From Bifidobacterium breve (lineage in GTDB: Bacteria > Actinomycetota > Acidimicrobiia > Acidimicrobiales > Ilumatobacteraceae), in the NCBI GenBank assembly GCA_945862045.1, contig CAMAWR010000012.1, positions 1 to 55,220 on the forward strand: a stretch of 55,220 bases of DNA. Reading direction: 5' to 3'. Within the stretch, counting starts at the first letter, position 1; each line of letters starts with the position of its first letter. The notes under the pieces are model-generated. The model ran no database searches and was not told the DNA's origin. It saw nothing but the letters and a program-made list of their open reading frames with translations. Positions 43,125 through 51,714 of the stretch are shown piece by piece. The translations under genes and the position numbers were made by a program.

Positions 43125-44039
43125 CTACACCTTTTCGGGTTGGCGAGACAAACGCGAAGCAACACGCCCAATTTTGTCGATGCGGGCAACCAATGCCTCA
43201 CGCGCCACTTCCGCCTCGCCGGACAAACCCGCCACGTCCTTTACTTTCCAATGACGCAATACGACTGGCTCAAGTATTTGCTCGTGGTGAATCTTGAAGT
43301 CGTAGATTCCGGCACTGGCGATTTGTTTGGCCAGTTCGTTGAAATTGGTGATGCCCGTGCCCGGCATCGAAAAGTTACGAACTGCCCGCTCGATGCCGAT
43401 CATCATGCTTGACGGGTCGACCTCGAGTGCGGCTGTGGCGAGATCGCGGTAAAACAGAAAGTGCAGATTTTCATCGTTGCCGACGCGCAACATGATGTCT
43501 TGTCCGGCTTGGTCACCGATCAACTTGCCGGTGTTACGGTGCGCAATACGGGTGGCGAGTTCTTGCATGGACAAATAAGCGAGTGCCTCATACAAATCGT
43601 CCGGGGCTGGCACTTGTGCACCACGCACTTGTTGCATACGCGCCCGCTCGAGTGCGACGGGGTCGAGCGCCCGAGTCACCATGAGATAGTCACGGATCAC
43701 TATTGCGTGGCGACCCTCTTCGGCGGTCCAATTACGCGCCCACGCGCCGTAGGCGCTCTCCCCACCAAACAGCGTGCTGATGTCGCGCGTGTAATACGGC
43801 AGGTTGTCCTCGGTCAACAAGTTGACGAACAACGAGGTGCGCACCGCCTCGGGAAGTGTCCAGCCACCATCGCCAAAGTTGGCGTCATCAGGTGACCACG
43901 GACGTTCAGGGTCGAAATCTCTACCGCGGCCCCACGGCACGTACTCGTGCGGGAACCACTCTTTGGCCACCCCCATGTGCCGGTCGTACAACTTCGCCGC
44001 AGTCGGCTCGAGTACCGCTAGGAGAGCAGCAGATTTCAT
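43125..44039 (-). CDS. Acyl-ACP desaturase (soluble diiron)
   Basis: This 304-aa soluble diiron desaturase would introduce a double bond in an acyl-ACP chain. Metal ligands are visible in TEDNLPYY (Glu), NWTAEEGRHAIVIRDYL (EExxH) near residue 109, a Glu in MQELATRIAH near 160 and DENLHFLFY (DExxH) near 190. It matches actinobacterial DesA-type proteins in length. The start lies beside the 3' end of rmlD; TAGGGT 6 nt before the ATG implies its own leaderless promoter. It heads a three-gene run with the APH-like and lipocalin-like genes. Confidence 0.9.
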   Translation of the reverse strand: MKSAALLAVLEPTAAKLYDRHMGVAKEWFPHEYVPWGRGRDFDPERPWSPDDANFGDGGWTLPEAVRTSLFVNLLTEDNLPYYTRDISTLFGGESAYGAWARNWTAEEGRHAIVIRDYLMVTRALDPVALERARMQQVRGAQVPAPDDLYEALAYLSMQELATRIAHRNTGKLIGDQAGQDIMLRVGNDENLHFLFYRDLATAALEVDPSSMMIGIERAVRNFSMPGTGITNFNELAKQIASAGIYDFKIHHEQILEPVVLRHWKVKDVAGLSGEAEVAREALVARIDKIGRVASRLSRQPEKV

Positions 44040-44051
44040 GTTTTCACCCTA
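44040..44051 (-). promoter_or_regulatory. Probable leaderless -10 element of the desaturase gene
   Basis: The minus strand reads TAGGGT, 6 nt, ATG, overlapping the last codons of rmlD. Confidence 0.5.
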
Positions 44052-44895
44052 ACCGTAGGCGCTTTACGAGTCGTGACAGAGGTACGCGAAAATCATCGAG
44101 CAGTGGGATACCTGCGTCACGCAACGCACGATTGTCGAGCACCGAATTGGCGGGGCGCGACGCCGGGCGAGGCGGCACCAGATCACGTGTTTTGACGGGC
44201 CGCACCCGTGCCGGATCAAGACCTGCCGCCAGCATCACTTCACGGGTGAACTCGTACCAACTCACGACACCTTGATTGGTGACGTGCCAAGTGCCACGAC
44301 GTTGTTCGCCGGCGAGTTGCACGATCATTCGCGCCGCATCGTCAGCCATCGTCGGGTTGCCGATTTGATCATCCACGAAAGTCAGCGTCTCTTGTTGCGC
44401 GGCGATGCGCAGAATCGTCTTCACCATGTTGGCACCGTAATAGCCGCACACCCAGGCGATTCGCACGACGGTGTCCAGTGACAGGTCGACTGCCTGCTCC
44501 CCCGCCAACTTCGATGCGCCATACACCGACTGGGGGTGTGGTGTGTCGGTCTCGACATATGGCGTTGGTTTCATGCCGTCAAACACATAGTCGGTCGACA
44601 GATAGACGACTTGTGCTCCGACTTCGCGCGCTGCACGCACCACATGGTGTGTGGCCGTGCCATTGGAGAGGAAAGCTTTGTCGCGATCACCTTCGCACGC
44701 ATCAACGGCGGTCCAGGCAGCAGCATGCACGATGACGTCCGGTCGTTCGCGGGCGACGGCTACGTGCACCGCCTGTGCGTCCGTTACATCAAGCTGCGCC
44801 CGGGACAAGCCGCATACGTCGTGTTGGGCCGCGATTGCAGCCTCGACGATCTCACGACCGAGCTGCCCCGCCGCACCCGTGACCAGAATTTTCAC
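44044..44895 (-). CDS. rmlD: dTDP-4-dehydrorhamnose reductase
   Basis: This enzyme reduces dTDP-4-dehydro-6-deoxy-L-mannose to dTDP-L-rhamnose with NAD(P)H, the last step of the pathway. It is a 283-aa extended-SDR protein with ILVTGAAGQLG at the start, STDYVFDG near 100 and the catalytic YGASKLAGE near 127. The GTG at 44895 overlaps the rmlB stop (GTGA), giving translational coupling. It is the final gene of the rmlACBD operon. In actinobacteria rhamnose links peptidoglycan to the outer glycan; the use here is inferred. Confidence 0.93.
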   Translation of the reverse strand: MKILVTGAAGQLGREIVEAAIAAQHDVCGLSRAQLDVTDAQAVHVAVARERPDVIVHAAAWTAVDACEGDRDKAFLSNGTATHHVVRAAREVGAQVVYLSTDYVFDGMKPTPYVETDTPHPQSVYGASKLAGEQAVDLSLDTVVRIAWVCGYYGANMVKTILRIAAQQETLTFVDDQIGNPTMADDAARMIVQLAGEQRRGTWHVTNQGVVSWYEFTREVMLAAGLDPARVRPVKTRDLVPPRPASRPANSVLDNRALRDAGIPLLDDFRVPLSRLVKRLRLG

Positions 44896-45851
44896 GACTC
44901 GGCCTTGAGCGGCTCCCACCACCAGCGGTTGTCGCGATACCACGCAACGGTGGCGGCGAGTGCTTCGTCGAGCGATCGCTGGCGCTGCCAACCCAGTTTG
45001 GTGATCTTGGTGATGTCCACCGAATAGCGACGATCGTGACCCTTGCGATCCTGCACGTACTGCACGCTCGTTTCGTCTTTGCCGTGCAACGCGAGCAACT
45101 TGTCGACCAGCACACGATTGGCGGTCTCATTCCCCGCACCGATGTTGTAGACCTCACCGACGGTGCCTTGCTCGAGCACGAGGTGCACGCCCGAGCAATG
45201 GTCATCGACATACAGCCAGTCGCGTTCGTTGAGCCCGTCGCCGTACAGCGGAATCTTCTTTGCATCGAGCAAGTTGGTGGCAAATAGTGGAATCGCCTTT
45301 TCCGGGTATTGGAATGGCCCAAAATTGTTGGTGCACCGTGTGACGAGCACTGGTGTGCCGTGCGTGGCGTGGTACGACAACGCGATCAGGTCACTGCCCG
45401 CCTTCGACGCCGAATATGGTGAGCGCGGCTCGAGGGGATCGGTCTCTTTCGACGAACCAACTTCGACGCTGCCATACACTTCGTCGGTGCCGATGTGCAC
45501 GATGCGCTCGACATCCAGCTTGCGTGCAGCGTCAATCACCACGTTGGTGCCAAAACAGTTGGTGAGGATGAAGTCTTCGCCACCCTCGATCGAACGATCG
45601 ACGTGGCTCTCGGCGGCGAAGTGCACCACCCAGTCGTGACCCTTCATGGCTTGCGCGACGTCGCCCGGATGACAGATGTTGCCCTTCACGAACGAAAAGC
45701 GAGGGCTGTCGTCGACGTCGCGCATCGTCGACAGGTTCCCGGCGTAGGTCAGCGAGTCGTACACCGTCACCGAATGGTCGGTGTTGCCCAATACCCAGCG
45801 AACGTAATTGCTGCCAATGAAACCAGCACCACCGGTGACAAAGATTTTCAA
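44892..45851 (-). CDS. rmlB: dTDP-glucose 4,6-dehydratase
   Basis: This 319-aa extended-SDR enzyme converts dTDP-glucose to dTDP-4-dehydro-6-deoxyglucose with bound NAD. It has the Rossmann motif VTGGAGFIGSNYV, FAAESHVDRSI near 80, the TDEVYG motif (Thr, Asp, Glu catalytic set) near 121 and YSASKAGSD near 147. It has normal length for short RmlB proteins. Its ATG overlaps the rmlC stop by 4 nt (ATGA). Second step of rhamnose synthesis. Confidence 0.95.
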   Translation of the reverse strand: MKIFVTGGAGFIGSNYVRWVLGNTDHSVTVYDSLTYAGNLSTMRDVDDSPRFSFVKGNICHPGDVAQAMKGHDWVVHFAAESHVDRSIEGGEDFILTNCFGTNVVIDAARKLDVERIVHIGTDEVYGSVEVGSSKETDPLEPRSPYSASKAGSDLIALSYHATHGTPVLVTRCTNNFGPFQYPEKAIPLFATNLLDAKKIPLYGDGLNERDWLYVDDHCSGVHLVLEQGTVGEVYNIGAGNETANRVLVDKLLALHGKDETSVQYVQDRKGHDRRYSVDITKITKLGWQRQRSLDEALAATVAWYRDNRWWWEPLKAES

Positions 45852-46414
45852 GTTCGCATGCCCCAGATCGGCTGTTGATGTGGTGCGATGTCCTGGCGTG
45901 ACGGGTTCGCCTGGTCACGCTTCGACAACGTGGGTGTTGCAATGCCCCAATCTGCACCGATTGCGGGGTCGTTGTACGCCACACCAAGCTCGTCATTCGG
46001 GTTGTAGTAGTTGTCGACCAGATAGGTGATGGTCATGTCGGTGAGCGAACCAAAACCATGCGCGACGCCCGGCGGAATGAACACACCGCGATGATCATGC
46101 GTACCGTCGTTGCGCGCACCGAGGTCGATCACTTGGGTGACACCGTCGGTGGGTGAACCCTTGCGCAGGTCGTGCAAGACCACCCGGCAGGTGCCGTACG
46201 GAACGTACCAATAGTCGGCTTGGTGTAGGTGGTAGTGCAAACCGACGATGGCACCAGCCTTTCGATCACCGCGATTGCCCTGCAGCATTTCGCGCCCAAG
46301 CGGAAACCACTCGCGTCGGTACGTCTCAATGAAGAACCCGCGTTCATCGCCGTGCATGCTCGGCTCGACGATTTGCACGCCCTTGATCAGGTCTGACTCG
46401 GTGATCTTGGGCAT
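45848..46414 (-). CDS. rmlC: dTDP-4-dehydrorhamnose 3,5-epimerase
   Basis: This 188-aa cupin-fold epimerase inverts C3 and C5 of dTDP-4-dehydro-6-deoxyglucose. It has HGDERGFFIETYR near residue 20, the catalytic His in VGLHYHLHQADYW near 58 (the usual LRG(M/L)H is replaced by VGLH), VVLHDLRKGSPT and PPGVAHGF near 114. The ATG directly follows the rmlA stop. It is third in the enzyme order but second in the operon. Confidence 0.92.
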   Translation of the reverse strand: MPKITESDLIKGVQIVEPSMHGDERGFFIETYRREWFPLGREMLQGNRGDRKAGAIVGLHYHLHQADYWYVPYGTCRVVLHDLRKGSPTDGVTQVIDLGARNDGTHDHRGVFIPPGVAHGFGSLTDMTITYLVDNYYNPNDELGVAYNDPAIGADWGIATPTLSKRDQANPSRQDIAPHQQPIWGMRT

Positions 46415-47503
46415 TTAGGCGTCAAGCTCGACTTTCGAATCATCACCGAGCATCAACCGCAATGCGTGGGGACGATTTTGTGAACGCACCACCTGCACAT
46501 TACGACCCAACAGCGAATCGGTCATCTTGTGCACATCGTTGACGATGCAGCCGTCGAGCAGCACCGAGTGTTCGAGTTCTGAATGCACGATGCTGCAGCC
46601 ATTGCCGACCGATGTATATGGCCCGATGTAGCTGTTGTCAATGACGCTGTCAGTGCCGATCACGGCCGGCCCGCGGATTCGCGAGTTCACCACCTTGGCA
46701 CCCTTCATGATGATGACCCGTCCTTCGATCTGTGAGCCAGCATCGATGCTGCCGTCGTTGCGCGGTTCAATCGCTTCGAGCACCAAACGGTTGCACGCGA
46801 GTAAAGGGTCTTTCTTACCGGTATCGATCCACCAACCCTGCAACACTTCGTGGCGCACCGTTTTGCCTTGCTCGATGAGCCACTGAATGGCATCGGTGAT
46901 TTCGAGTTCGCCACGCAGTGACGGCTTGATTGCCCGCACCGCCTCGTTGATGGTCTTGTCGAACAAATACACACCGACGAGTGCGAGGTCACTCGGTGGG
47001 TCCTTGGGTTTTTCTACGAGTCGTTTGACATGGCCTTCTTTGGTGACTTCAGCGACGCCAAACTGACGTGGGTCATCGACGTGACAAAGCAGGATTTGGG
47101 CGGTGGGTGCATGTTTGCCACCCGCGGCACGCGCCGCTACGAACTCGCTCACGAAGCCCTCGAGGCCCTGCTCGAGCATGTTGTCACCGAGGTACATGAC
47201 GAAATCGTCGTCGCCGAGGAACTCATGGGCGATGAGCACACAATGGGCGAGCCCCAGCGGTTGATCCTGGGGGATGTAGGTGGTCCGTACGCCAAACTGT
47301 GAACCGTCGCCGACCGCGGCGATGATTTCTTTGCGTGTGTCACCAACGACGATGCCGATTTCGTCGATACCGGCCTTTTTCATCGCCTCGATGCCGTAGA
47401 ACAAAATCGGTTTATTGGCTATCGGCACCAATTGCTTGGCACTGGTGTGTGTTATTGGTCGCAACCGAGTGCCGGCACCGCCCGAGAGAATCAGCCCTTT
47501 CAT
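46415..47503 (-). CDS. rmlA: Glucose-1-phosphate thymidylyltransferase, long form
   Basis: This 362-aa enzyme makes dTDP-glucose from dTTP and glucose 1-phosphate, the first step toward dTDP-rhamnose. The N-terminal nucleotidyltransferase has LSGGAGTRLRPIT and YLGDNMLEQG (metal Asp). The C-terminal 100 residues form a left-handed beta-helix (GSQIEGRVIIMKGAKV and following hexapeptides), so it belongs to the longer StrD-like type rather than the 290-aa RmlA. The ATG at 47503 is fixed by the motif start and TAGTCT 8 nt upstream; the open frame extends far beyond but overlaps the divergent gene. Confidence 0.93.
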   Translation of the reverse strand: MKGLILSGGAGTRLRPITHTSAKQLVPIANKPILFYGIEAMKKAGIDEIGIVVGDTRKEIIAAVGDGSQFGVRTTYIPQDQPLGLAHCVLIAHEFLGDDDFVMYLGDNMLEQGLEGFVSEFVAARAAGGKHAPTAQILLCHVDDPRQFGVAEVTKEGHVKRLVEKPKDPPSDLALVGVYLFDKTINEAVRAIKPSLRGELEITDAIQWLIEQGKTVRHEVLQGWWIDTGKKDPLLACNRLVLEAIEPRNDGSIDAGSQIEGRVIIMKGAKVVNSRIRGPAVIGTDSVIDNSYIGPYTSVGNGCSIVHSELEHSVLLDGCIVNDVHKMTDSLLGRNVQVVRSQNRPHALRLMLGDDSKVELDA

Positions 47504-47517
47504 TACAAGTAAGACTA
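47504..47517 (-). promoter_or_regulatory. Probable leaderless -10 element of the rmlACBD operon
   Basis: The minus strand reads TAGTCT, 8 nt, ATG. It is the only visible promoter for the four rhamnose genes. Confidence 0.45.
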
Positions 47518-47533
47518 GTTGTTGGGCCCTCGG

Positions 47534-47546
47534 TAAGATTTCGTCT
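47534..47546 (+). promoter_or_regulatory. Probable leaderless -10 element of the class III aminotransferase gene
   Basis: TAAGAT, 7 nt, GTG. It is divergent from the rmlA promoter with 16 bp between the hexamers. Confidence 0.45.
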
Positions 47547-48782
47547 GTGAAGCCCACGTATCTGCACGCCTTCACGAAACCATCACGAACTGACTTCGTC
47601 ACGATGGTGCGCGGTGACGGTGCCCGGCTGTTCGACAGCAACGGCAAGGAATACATCGACGGCATGGCAAGCCTCTGGTACTGCAACATCGGGCATGGCC
47701 GCCAAGACATGGCTGAGGCAATCGCCGCGCAGGTGACCACGCTCGAGTCGTACAACAACTTTGATCCGTTCACGACGGGTATCACCGATGTGCTCACCGA
47801 CAAGTTGCACTCCTTGTCGCCGATGCCCGGCAATCGGGTGTTCCTGTGCTCGAGCGGTTCCGAGGCGATCGATACCGCGATGAAACTTGCGCGGCTCGCG
47901 CACGTGCAAGCCGGGCATTCCGAGCGCACGATCATCATCTCGCGTGGGCGTGGCTACCACGGCAGCAATTACGGCGGTACCAGTGCCCAAGGACTGCCGC
48001 TCAACAAAGTGGGCTACGACCCCCTGTTGCCTGATGTAACCCAGGTGGACCCCGATGACATCGAGGCGTTGTCGGTGGCAATGAGCCGCGACGGTGCACG
48101 CATCGCCGCCGTGCTCGTCGAGCCCATTCAGGGTGCCGGTGGGGTGTTTCCACCACGCGACGGCTACCTGCAGTCGCTGCGCAAGTTGTGCGACCAGCAT
48201 GGTGCATTCCTGATCTTTGACGAAGTCATCTCCGGTTTTGGTCGACTCGGCGCGTGGTTTGCCGCGCAGCATTACGGTGTCACGCCTGACTTCACCTGTT
48301 TTGCCAAGGCGGTCACCTCGGGATACATCCCACTCGGTGGGGTCTTTGTCGGCGCTGCCCCCCTGCGTTCACTCGAGGCTGATCCGAACTTTTTCCTACG
48401 CACGGGCTACACCTACTCGGGTCACGCCACGGCATGTGCTGCGGCCCTGAAGAATTTGGAGATCATCGAAAATGAGGGTCTGATCGCGCGTGCCAAGCAC
48501 CTCGGTGCACTCGTATCGCAGGCCTTGCATGCATTGCAGCGCGACGGCTTGCTCAACGAAGTGCGTGGCGATGGCGCGGTGTGGGCGGCAGGTTTGCACA
48601 AACAGCACGATGCAATGGCGGTGCGCGACATCGCGTTGCGCAACGGGGCGATCGTGCGTGGCATTGGCGCCGACACCAATGCCTTCTGCCCACCGCTGGT
48701 TGCGACCGATGATCAGATTGGTCGACTCATGGATACGTACGCATCGGCATTGCATGAGCATGTGCAGAGTGTCGGCACCTAA
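47547..48782 (+). CDS. Class III aminotransferase (omega-amino acid / diamine type)
   Basis: This 411-aa PLP enzyme of subgroup II moves terminal amino groups (substrates in the family include beta-alanine, GABA, putrescine and DAPA). Key segments are FLCSSGSEAIDTAMKLAR near 96, GYHGSNYGGTSAQG near 135, FDEVISGFGRLGAWFA near 225 and the PLP lysine in TCFAKAVTSGYIPLGG near 252. The GTG at 47547 is supported by its -10 motif. A glutamine-synthetase-like ligase 5 kb downstream would suit glutamylated amine catabolism, but the substrate is not fixed by sequence. Confidence 0.9.
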   Translation: MKPTYLHAFTKPSRTDFVTMVRGDGARLFDSNGKEYIDGMASLWYCNIGHGRQDMAEAIAAQVTTLESYNNFDPFTTGITDVLTDKLHSLSPMPGNRVFLCSSGSEAIDTAMKLARLAHVQAGHSERTIIISRGRGYHGSNYGGTSAQGLPLNKVGYDPLLPDVTQVDPDDIEALSVAMSRDGARIAAVLVEPIQGAGGVFPPRDGYLQSLRKLCDQHGAFLIFDEVISGFGRLGAWFAAQHYGVTPDFTCFAKAVTSGYIPLGGVFVGAAPLRSLEADPNFFLRTGYTYSGHATACAAALKNLEIIENEGLIARAKHLGALVSQALHALQRDGLLNEVRGDGAVWAAGLHKQHDAMAVRDIALRNGAIVRGIGADTNAFCPPLVATDDQIGRLMDTYASALHEHVQSVGT

Positions 48783-48838
48783 CCGGCCCATACCGACGGT
48801 CGGCGATTGCTGACTCGTACCAGCGAATGTCAACGGAC

Positions 48839-48850
48839 TATCGTCGCAGT
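48839..48850 (+). promoter_or_regulatory. Probable leaderless -10 element of the SDR-P450 pair
   Basis: TATCGT, 6 nt, ATG. Confidence 0.45.
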
Positions 48851-49621
48851 ATGAAACTTGCCGGCCGCAACGCACTCGTTACCGGTGGTGCAAGCGGTAT
48901 CGGTGCCGCCGTTGCCGAATCGCTCGCCAAAGCTGGCGCCACCGTCACCATCGTCGACATCGACAACAACCTGCTCGAAGCAACTGGCCGGCGCCTTGGT
49001 GTACGGGCTGAAATTCTCGATGTGTCATCCAGCGAGGCGTGGACGGATTTCGTCGCCGCGCACGACCACTTCGATCTCGTGCACCTCAACGCCGGCATCA
49101 CCACCCGTCGAAACGTGCTCGACGGACCATCTGACCCGCTACTGCCACCACTCATCCACCTGACCGACGAAGAATACCGACGTGCCATCGGCGTCAATGT
49201 CGACGGGGTGGTGTTCGGTGCACGGGCGGTCATCCCTGGAATGTGCGAGCGGCGTGCAGGCGACATCGTCGTCACGGCATCCGTCGCAGCATTCGTGCCG
49301 ATTCCCCCTGACCCTATTTATGGGCTCACCAAATATGCGGTTTCTGGTCTCGTGAAATCACTCACGGCACGCCTCGCTGAATTCGGCGTGTGCATCAGCG
49401 CAATCTGCCCGGGCTTTGTCGACACACCACTCATCGGGGAGCAGGCCCGTGATTGGATCGCCGAGCTCGGCATGCCACTCATGAAGACTCAGCAGGTGGT
49501 CGACGCAGTGACTGCTTCATTGACCCGACGTGTGAATGGTGCACACTGGATCGTGCTTCCCGGCCAAGACCCGATCTTGCACGAACAAGCGACGTTTCCG
49601 TTCCCGACGAATACTCAATGA
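48851..49621 (+). CDS. SDR-family oxidoreductase
   Basis: This 256-aa short-chain dehydrogenase has VTGGASGIGAAVAESLAKAG at residues 9-28, an Asp (IVDIDN) after strand 2 favouring NAD, NAGIT near 82, Ser in VTASVAAF and YGLTK near 157. It is cytoplasmic. The ATG at 48851 is chosen over one 24 nt upstream by motif position and the -10 spacing. It is followed after 10 bp by a P450 gene and is likely co-transcribed with it, so an alcohol or ketone intermediate is plausible. Confidence 0.88.
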   Translation: MKLAGRNALVTGGASGIGAAVAESLAKAGATVTIVDIDNNLLEATGRRLGVRAEILDVSSSEAWTDFVAAHDHFDLVHLNAGITTRRNVLDGPSDPLLPPLIHLTDEEYRRAIGVNVDGVVFGARAVIPGMCERRAGDIVVTASVAAFVPIPPDPIYGLTKYAVSGLVKSLTARLAEFGVCISAICPGFVDTPLIGEQARDWIAELGMPLMKTQQVVDAVTASLTRRVNGAHWIVLPGQDPILHEQATFPFPTNTQ

Positions 49622-49631
49622 CGGGTTGTCA

Positions 49632-50858
49632 GTGAGTCAGGCAGTTTTTAACCCGTTCGATCCTGCATTTCGAGCCAACCCACATCCCTTCTACGATGCG
49701 CTACGCGAGCACGACCCAGTGCATACCTCGCTCGGCGGTTTGGTCGTACTCACGCGGTACAGCGATGTAGCAACCGTGTTGCGGTCGAATGACTACAGCC
49801 GCGACGTGGAAAAGTCGGCGAAACGCCTCGACAACCCGATCAGCAACCGCATGCGTGAACGACGACGGGATTCGGCGAAGTCAATCCTCAACCTTGATCC
49901 ACCCGACCACAGCCGCCTGCGTCGCCTGGTTTCCAAATCCTTCACCCCCACCGCGATTGAGGCGCTGCGACCGATGGTGCAGCACTACGTGGATGCAGCC
50001 CTCGAGGCCGCGGAGCAGCGCGTGCGCGACGGCGGCACCTTCGAGCTGATCGACGATCTCGCATTTCCCGTGCCGTTCCTCGTGATTTCAGCAATGCTCG
50101 GCATGCCGATTGATCGTGAAGTAGAACTGCGCGAGTGGTCACAGGTCATCACCCGCACGCTCGAACCGACCACCGGGCTCGCCGAACTCGATGAAGCCGA
50201 CGCTGCGTTCGGGGGGCTCTTGCCGTTTCTCGACGAGGTGATTGCCGACCGTCGTCGCAACCTCGGCAGCGACATGCTGTCATCGCTGATCACCGCCGAA
50301 GAGGCTGGCGACAAACTCACCGCCGAAGAACTGGTCACGTTCGTGCTGTTGTTGTACATCGCCGGGCATGAAACCACGGTGAACCTCATCGGCAACTCGA
50401 TGCTGGCGCTGTTGCGCGCACCAGACCAGCTCAACCACGTGCGCGAGCACGGGCTTGACTCCAACGCGATTGACGAATTGCTCCGATTCGACGGACCGGT
50501 ACAACACACCGTGCGCGTGCCGGTGGTGCCCGTGCAATTCCAGGTTGGTGACCGAGTGATCGAGGTCGCCGCAGGCGAGCGCGTGCTCACGAGCCTTGGT
50601 GCAGCAAGCCACGACCCGAGTGTGTTCGAAAATCCGCACCAACTCGACCTACGACGGGCGAATGCCAACAAACATCTGGGGTTCGCCGCCGGCATTCATT
50701 ACTGCCTCGGGTCGGCTTTGGCGAAACTCGAAGCACAGGTGGCAATCGAAAGTTTGCTGCACCGATTTTCACACGTGGAACTGGTTGGCGAGCCGAGTTG
50801 GCGTGACCGACTTACGATTCGCGGGGTTGATCGCCTGGCGCTCGCAGTCGCGCGATGA
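49632..50858 (+). CDS. Cytochrome P450 (second copy)
   Basis: This 408-aa soluble P450 has the I-helix YIAGHETTV, K-helix ELLRFDGPV and heme loop FAAGIHYCLG with the Cys ligand at residue 358. Its composition is that of the GC-rich chromosome, unlike the island P450, and the two are different subfamilies by motif (HETT and IHYCLG here, GETT and RHFCVG there). The GTG at 49632 follows the SDR stop by 10 bp; TTG at 49626 is an alternative. No redox partner gene is adjacent. Its end overlaps the convergent dehydrogenase by 47 bp. Substrate unknown. Confidence 0.9.
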   Translation: MSQAVFNPFDPAFRANPHPFYDALREHDPVHTSLGGLVVLTRYSDVATVLRSNDYSRDVEKSAKRLDNPISNRMRERRRDSAKSILNLDPPDHSRLRRLVSKSFTPTAIEALRPMVQHYVDAALEAAEQRVRDGGTFELIDDLAFPVPFLVISAMLGMPIDREVELREWSQVITRTLEPTTGLAELDEADAAFGGLLPFLDEVIADRRRNLGSDMLSSLITAEEAGDKLTAEELVTFVLLLYIAGHETTVNLIGNSMLALLRAPDQLNHVREHGLDSNAIDELLRFDGPVQHTVRVPVVPVQFQVGDRVIEVAAGERVLTSLGAASHDPSVFENPHQLDLRRANANKHLGFAAGIHYCLGSALAKLEAQVAIESLLHRFSHVELVGEPSWRDRLTIRGVDRLALAVAR

Positions 50859-51714
50859 GCGAGCTGGTATCCCAGCGCCGACCACCCATTTCGACGACCT
50901 CGCTGTAAAAGTCGTTCACCAGCGACGTGACGGGTAAGTCGACGCCGAGTCGCTGCGCTTCTGCGAGACAAATCGCCAAATCTTTGCGCATCCACTCCAC
51001 CGCAAAACCAAAATCGAATTCGCCACGGGCCATCGTTTTGGCACGGTTCGACATCTGCCATGAGCCAGCTGCCCCCTGTGAAATCACCTCGACCAGTGCG
51101 TCGGGGTCGAGGCCTGCCGCCAGTGCCAAGTGCAGGCCTTCGCTGAGGCTCTGCACCACGCCAGCGATGCAAATTTGGTTGACCATTTTCGCCAATTGAC
51201 CAGAACCAGCGTTGCCGAGTCGCCTGCAGATTTTTGCATAACTCATGAGCACTGGATAGGCGCGATCAAACACGTGTTGGTCGTCGGCGCCACACATGAT
51301 GGAAAGTTGTCCATTTTCAGCGCCAGCTTGACCGCCCGATACGGGGGCATCGATGAACCCAACACCGTGTTGAGCGCAGGCCGCCGCCAGTTCACGGGCC
51401 AGCGATGCAGATGCCGTGGTGTGATCGACGACGATGCTGCCCGGTTTGGCGCTCTCAAGCACGCCGTCGTTGCCGAACATCACCGATCGCACATCGTCGT
51501 CGTTGCCGACGCACACGCACACGACGTCGGCATTCGCCGCCGCTGCGCGTGGCGTTGCGGCTTGTATGCCACCGTGAGCGGCGACCCATGCCTGGGCCTT
51601 CGCGGTGGTGCGGTTGAACACTGTCACTGCGTGGCCTGCGGTGGCGAGATGGCGTGCCATCGGGCCACCCATCACGCCGAGGCCCACGAAGGCGACGTTC
51701 ACGACTGTGTTCAC
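50812..51714 (-). CDS. NAD(P)-dependent 3-hydroxyisobutyrate dehydrogenase-type oxidoreductase
   Basis: This 300-aa beta-hydroxyacid dehydrogenase has VAFVGLGVMGGPMARHLATAG at the start (Rossmann loop), FNRTTAKA suggesting NADP, the substrate motif DAPVSGGQAGAENGQLSIM near 122 and the catalytic Lys in GSGQLAKMVNQI near 172. Substrates in the family include 3-hydroxyisobutyrate, tartronate semialdehyde and imines. The GTG at 51714 overlaps the stop of the upstream SDR gene (GTGA), so the two form an operon. The 3' end overlaps the P450 gene on the other strand. Confidence 0.9.
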   Translation of the reverse strand: MNTVVNVAFVGLGVMGGPMARHLATAGHAVTVFNRTTAKAQAWVAAHGGIQAATPRAAAANADVVCVCVGNDDDVRSVMFGNDGVLESAKPGSIVVDHTTASASLARELAAACAQHGVGFIDAPVSGGQAGAENGQLSIMCGADDQHVFDRAYPVLMSYAKICRRLGNAGSGQLAKMVNQICIAGVVQSLSEGLHLALAAGLDPDALVEVISQGAAGSWQMSNRAKTMARGEFDFGFAVEWMRKDLAICLAEAQRLGVDLPVTSLVNDFYSEVVEMGGRRWDTSSLIARLRAPGDQPRES

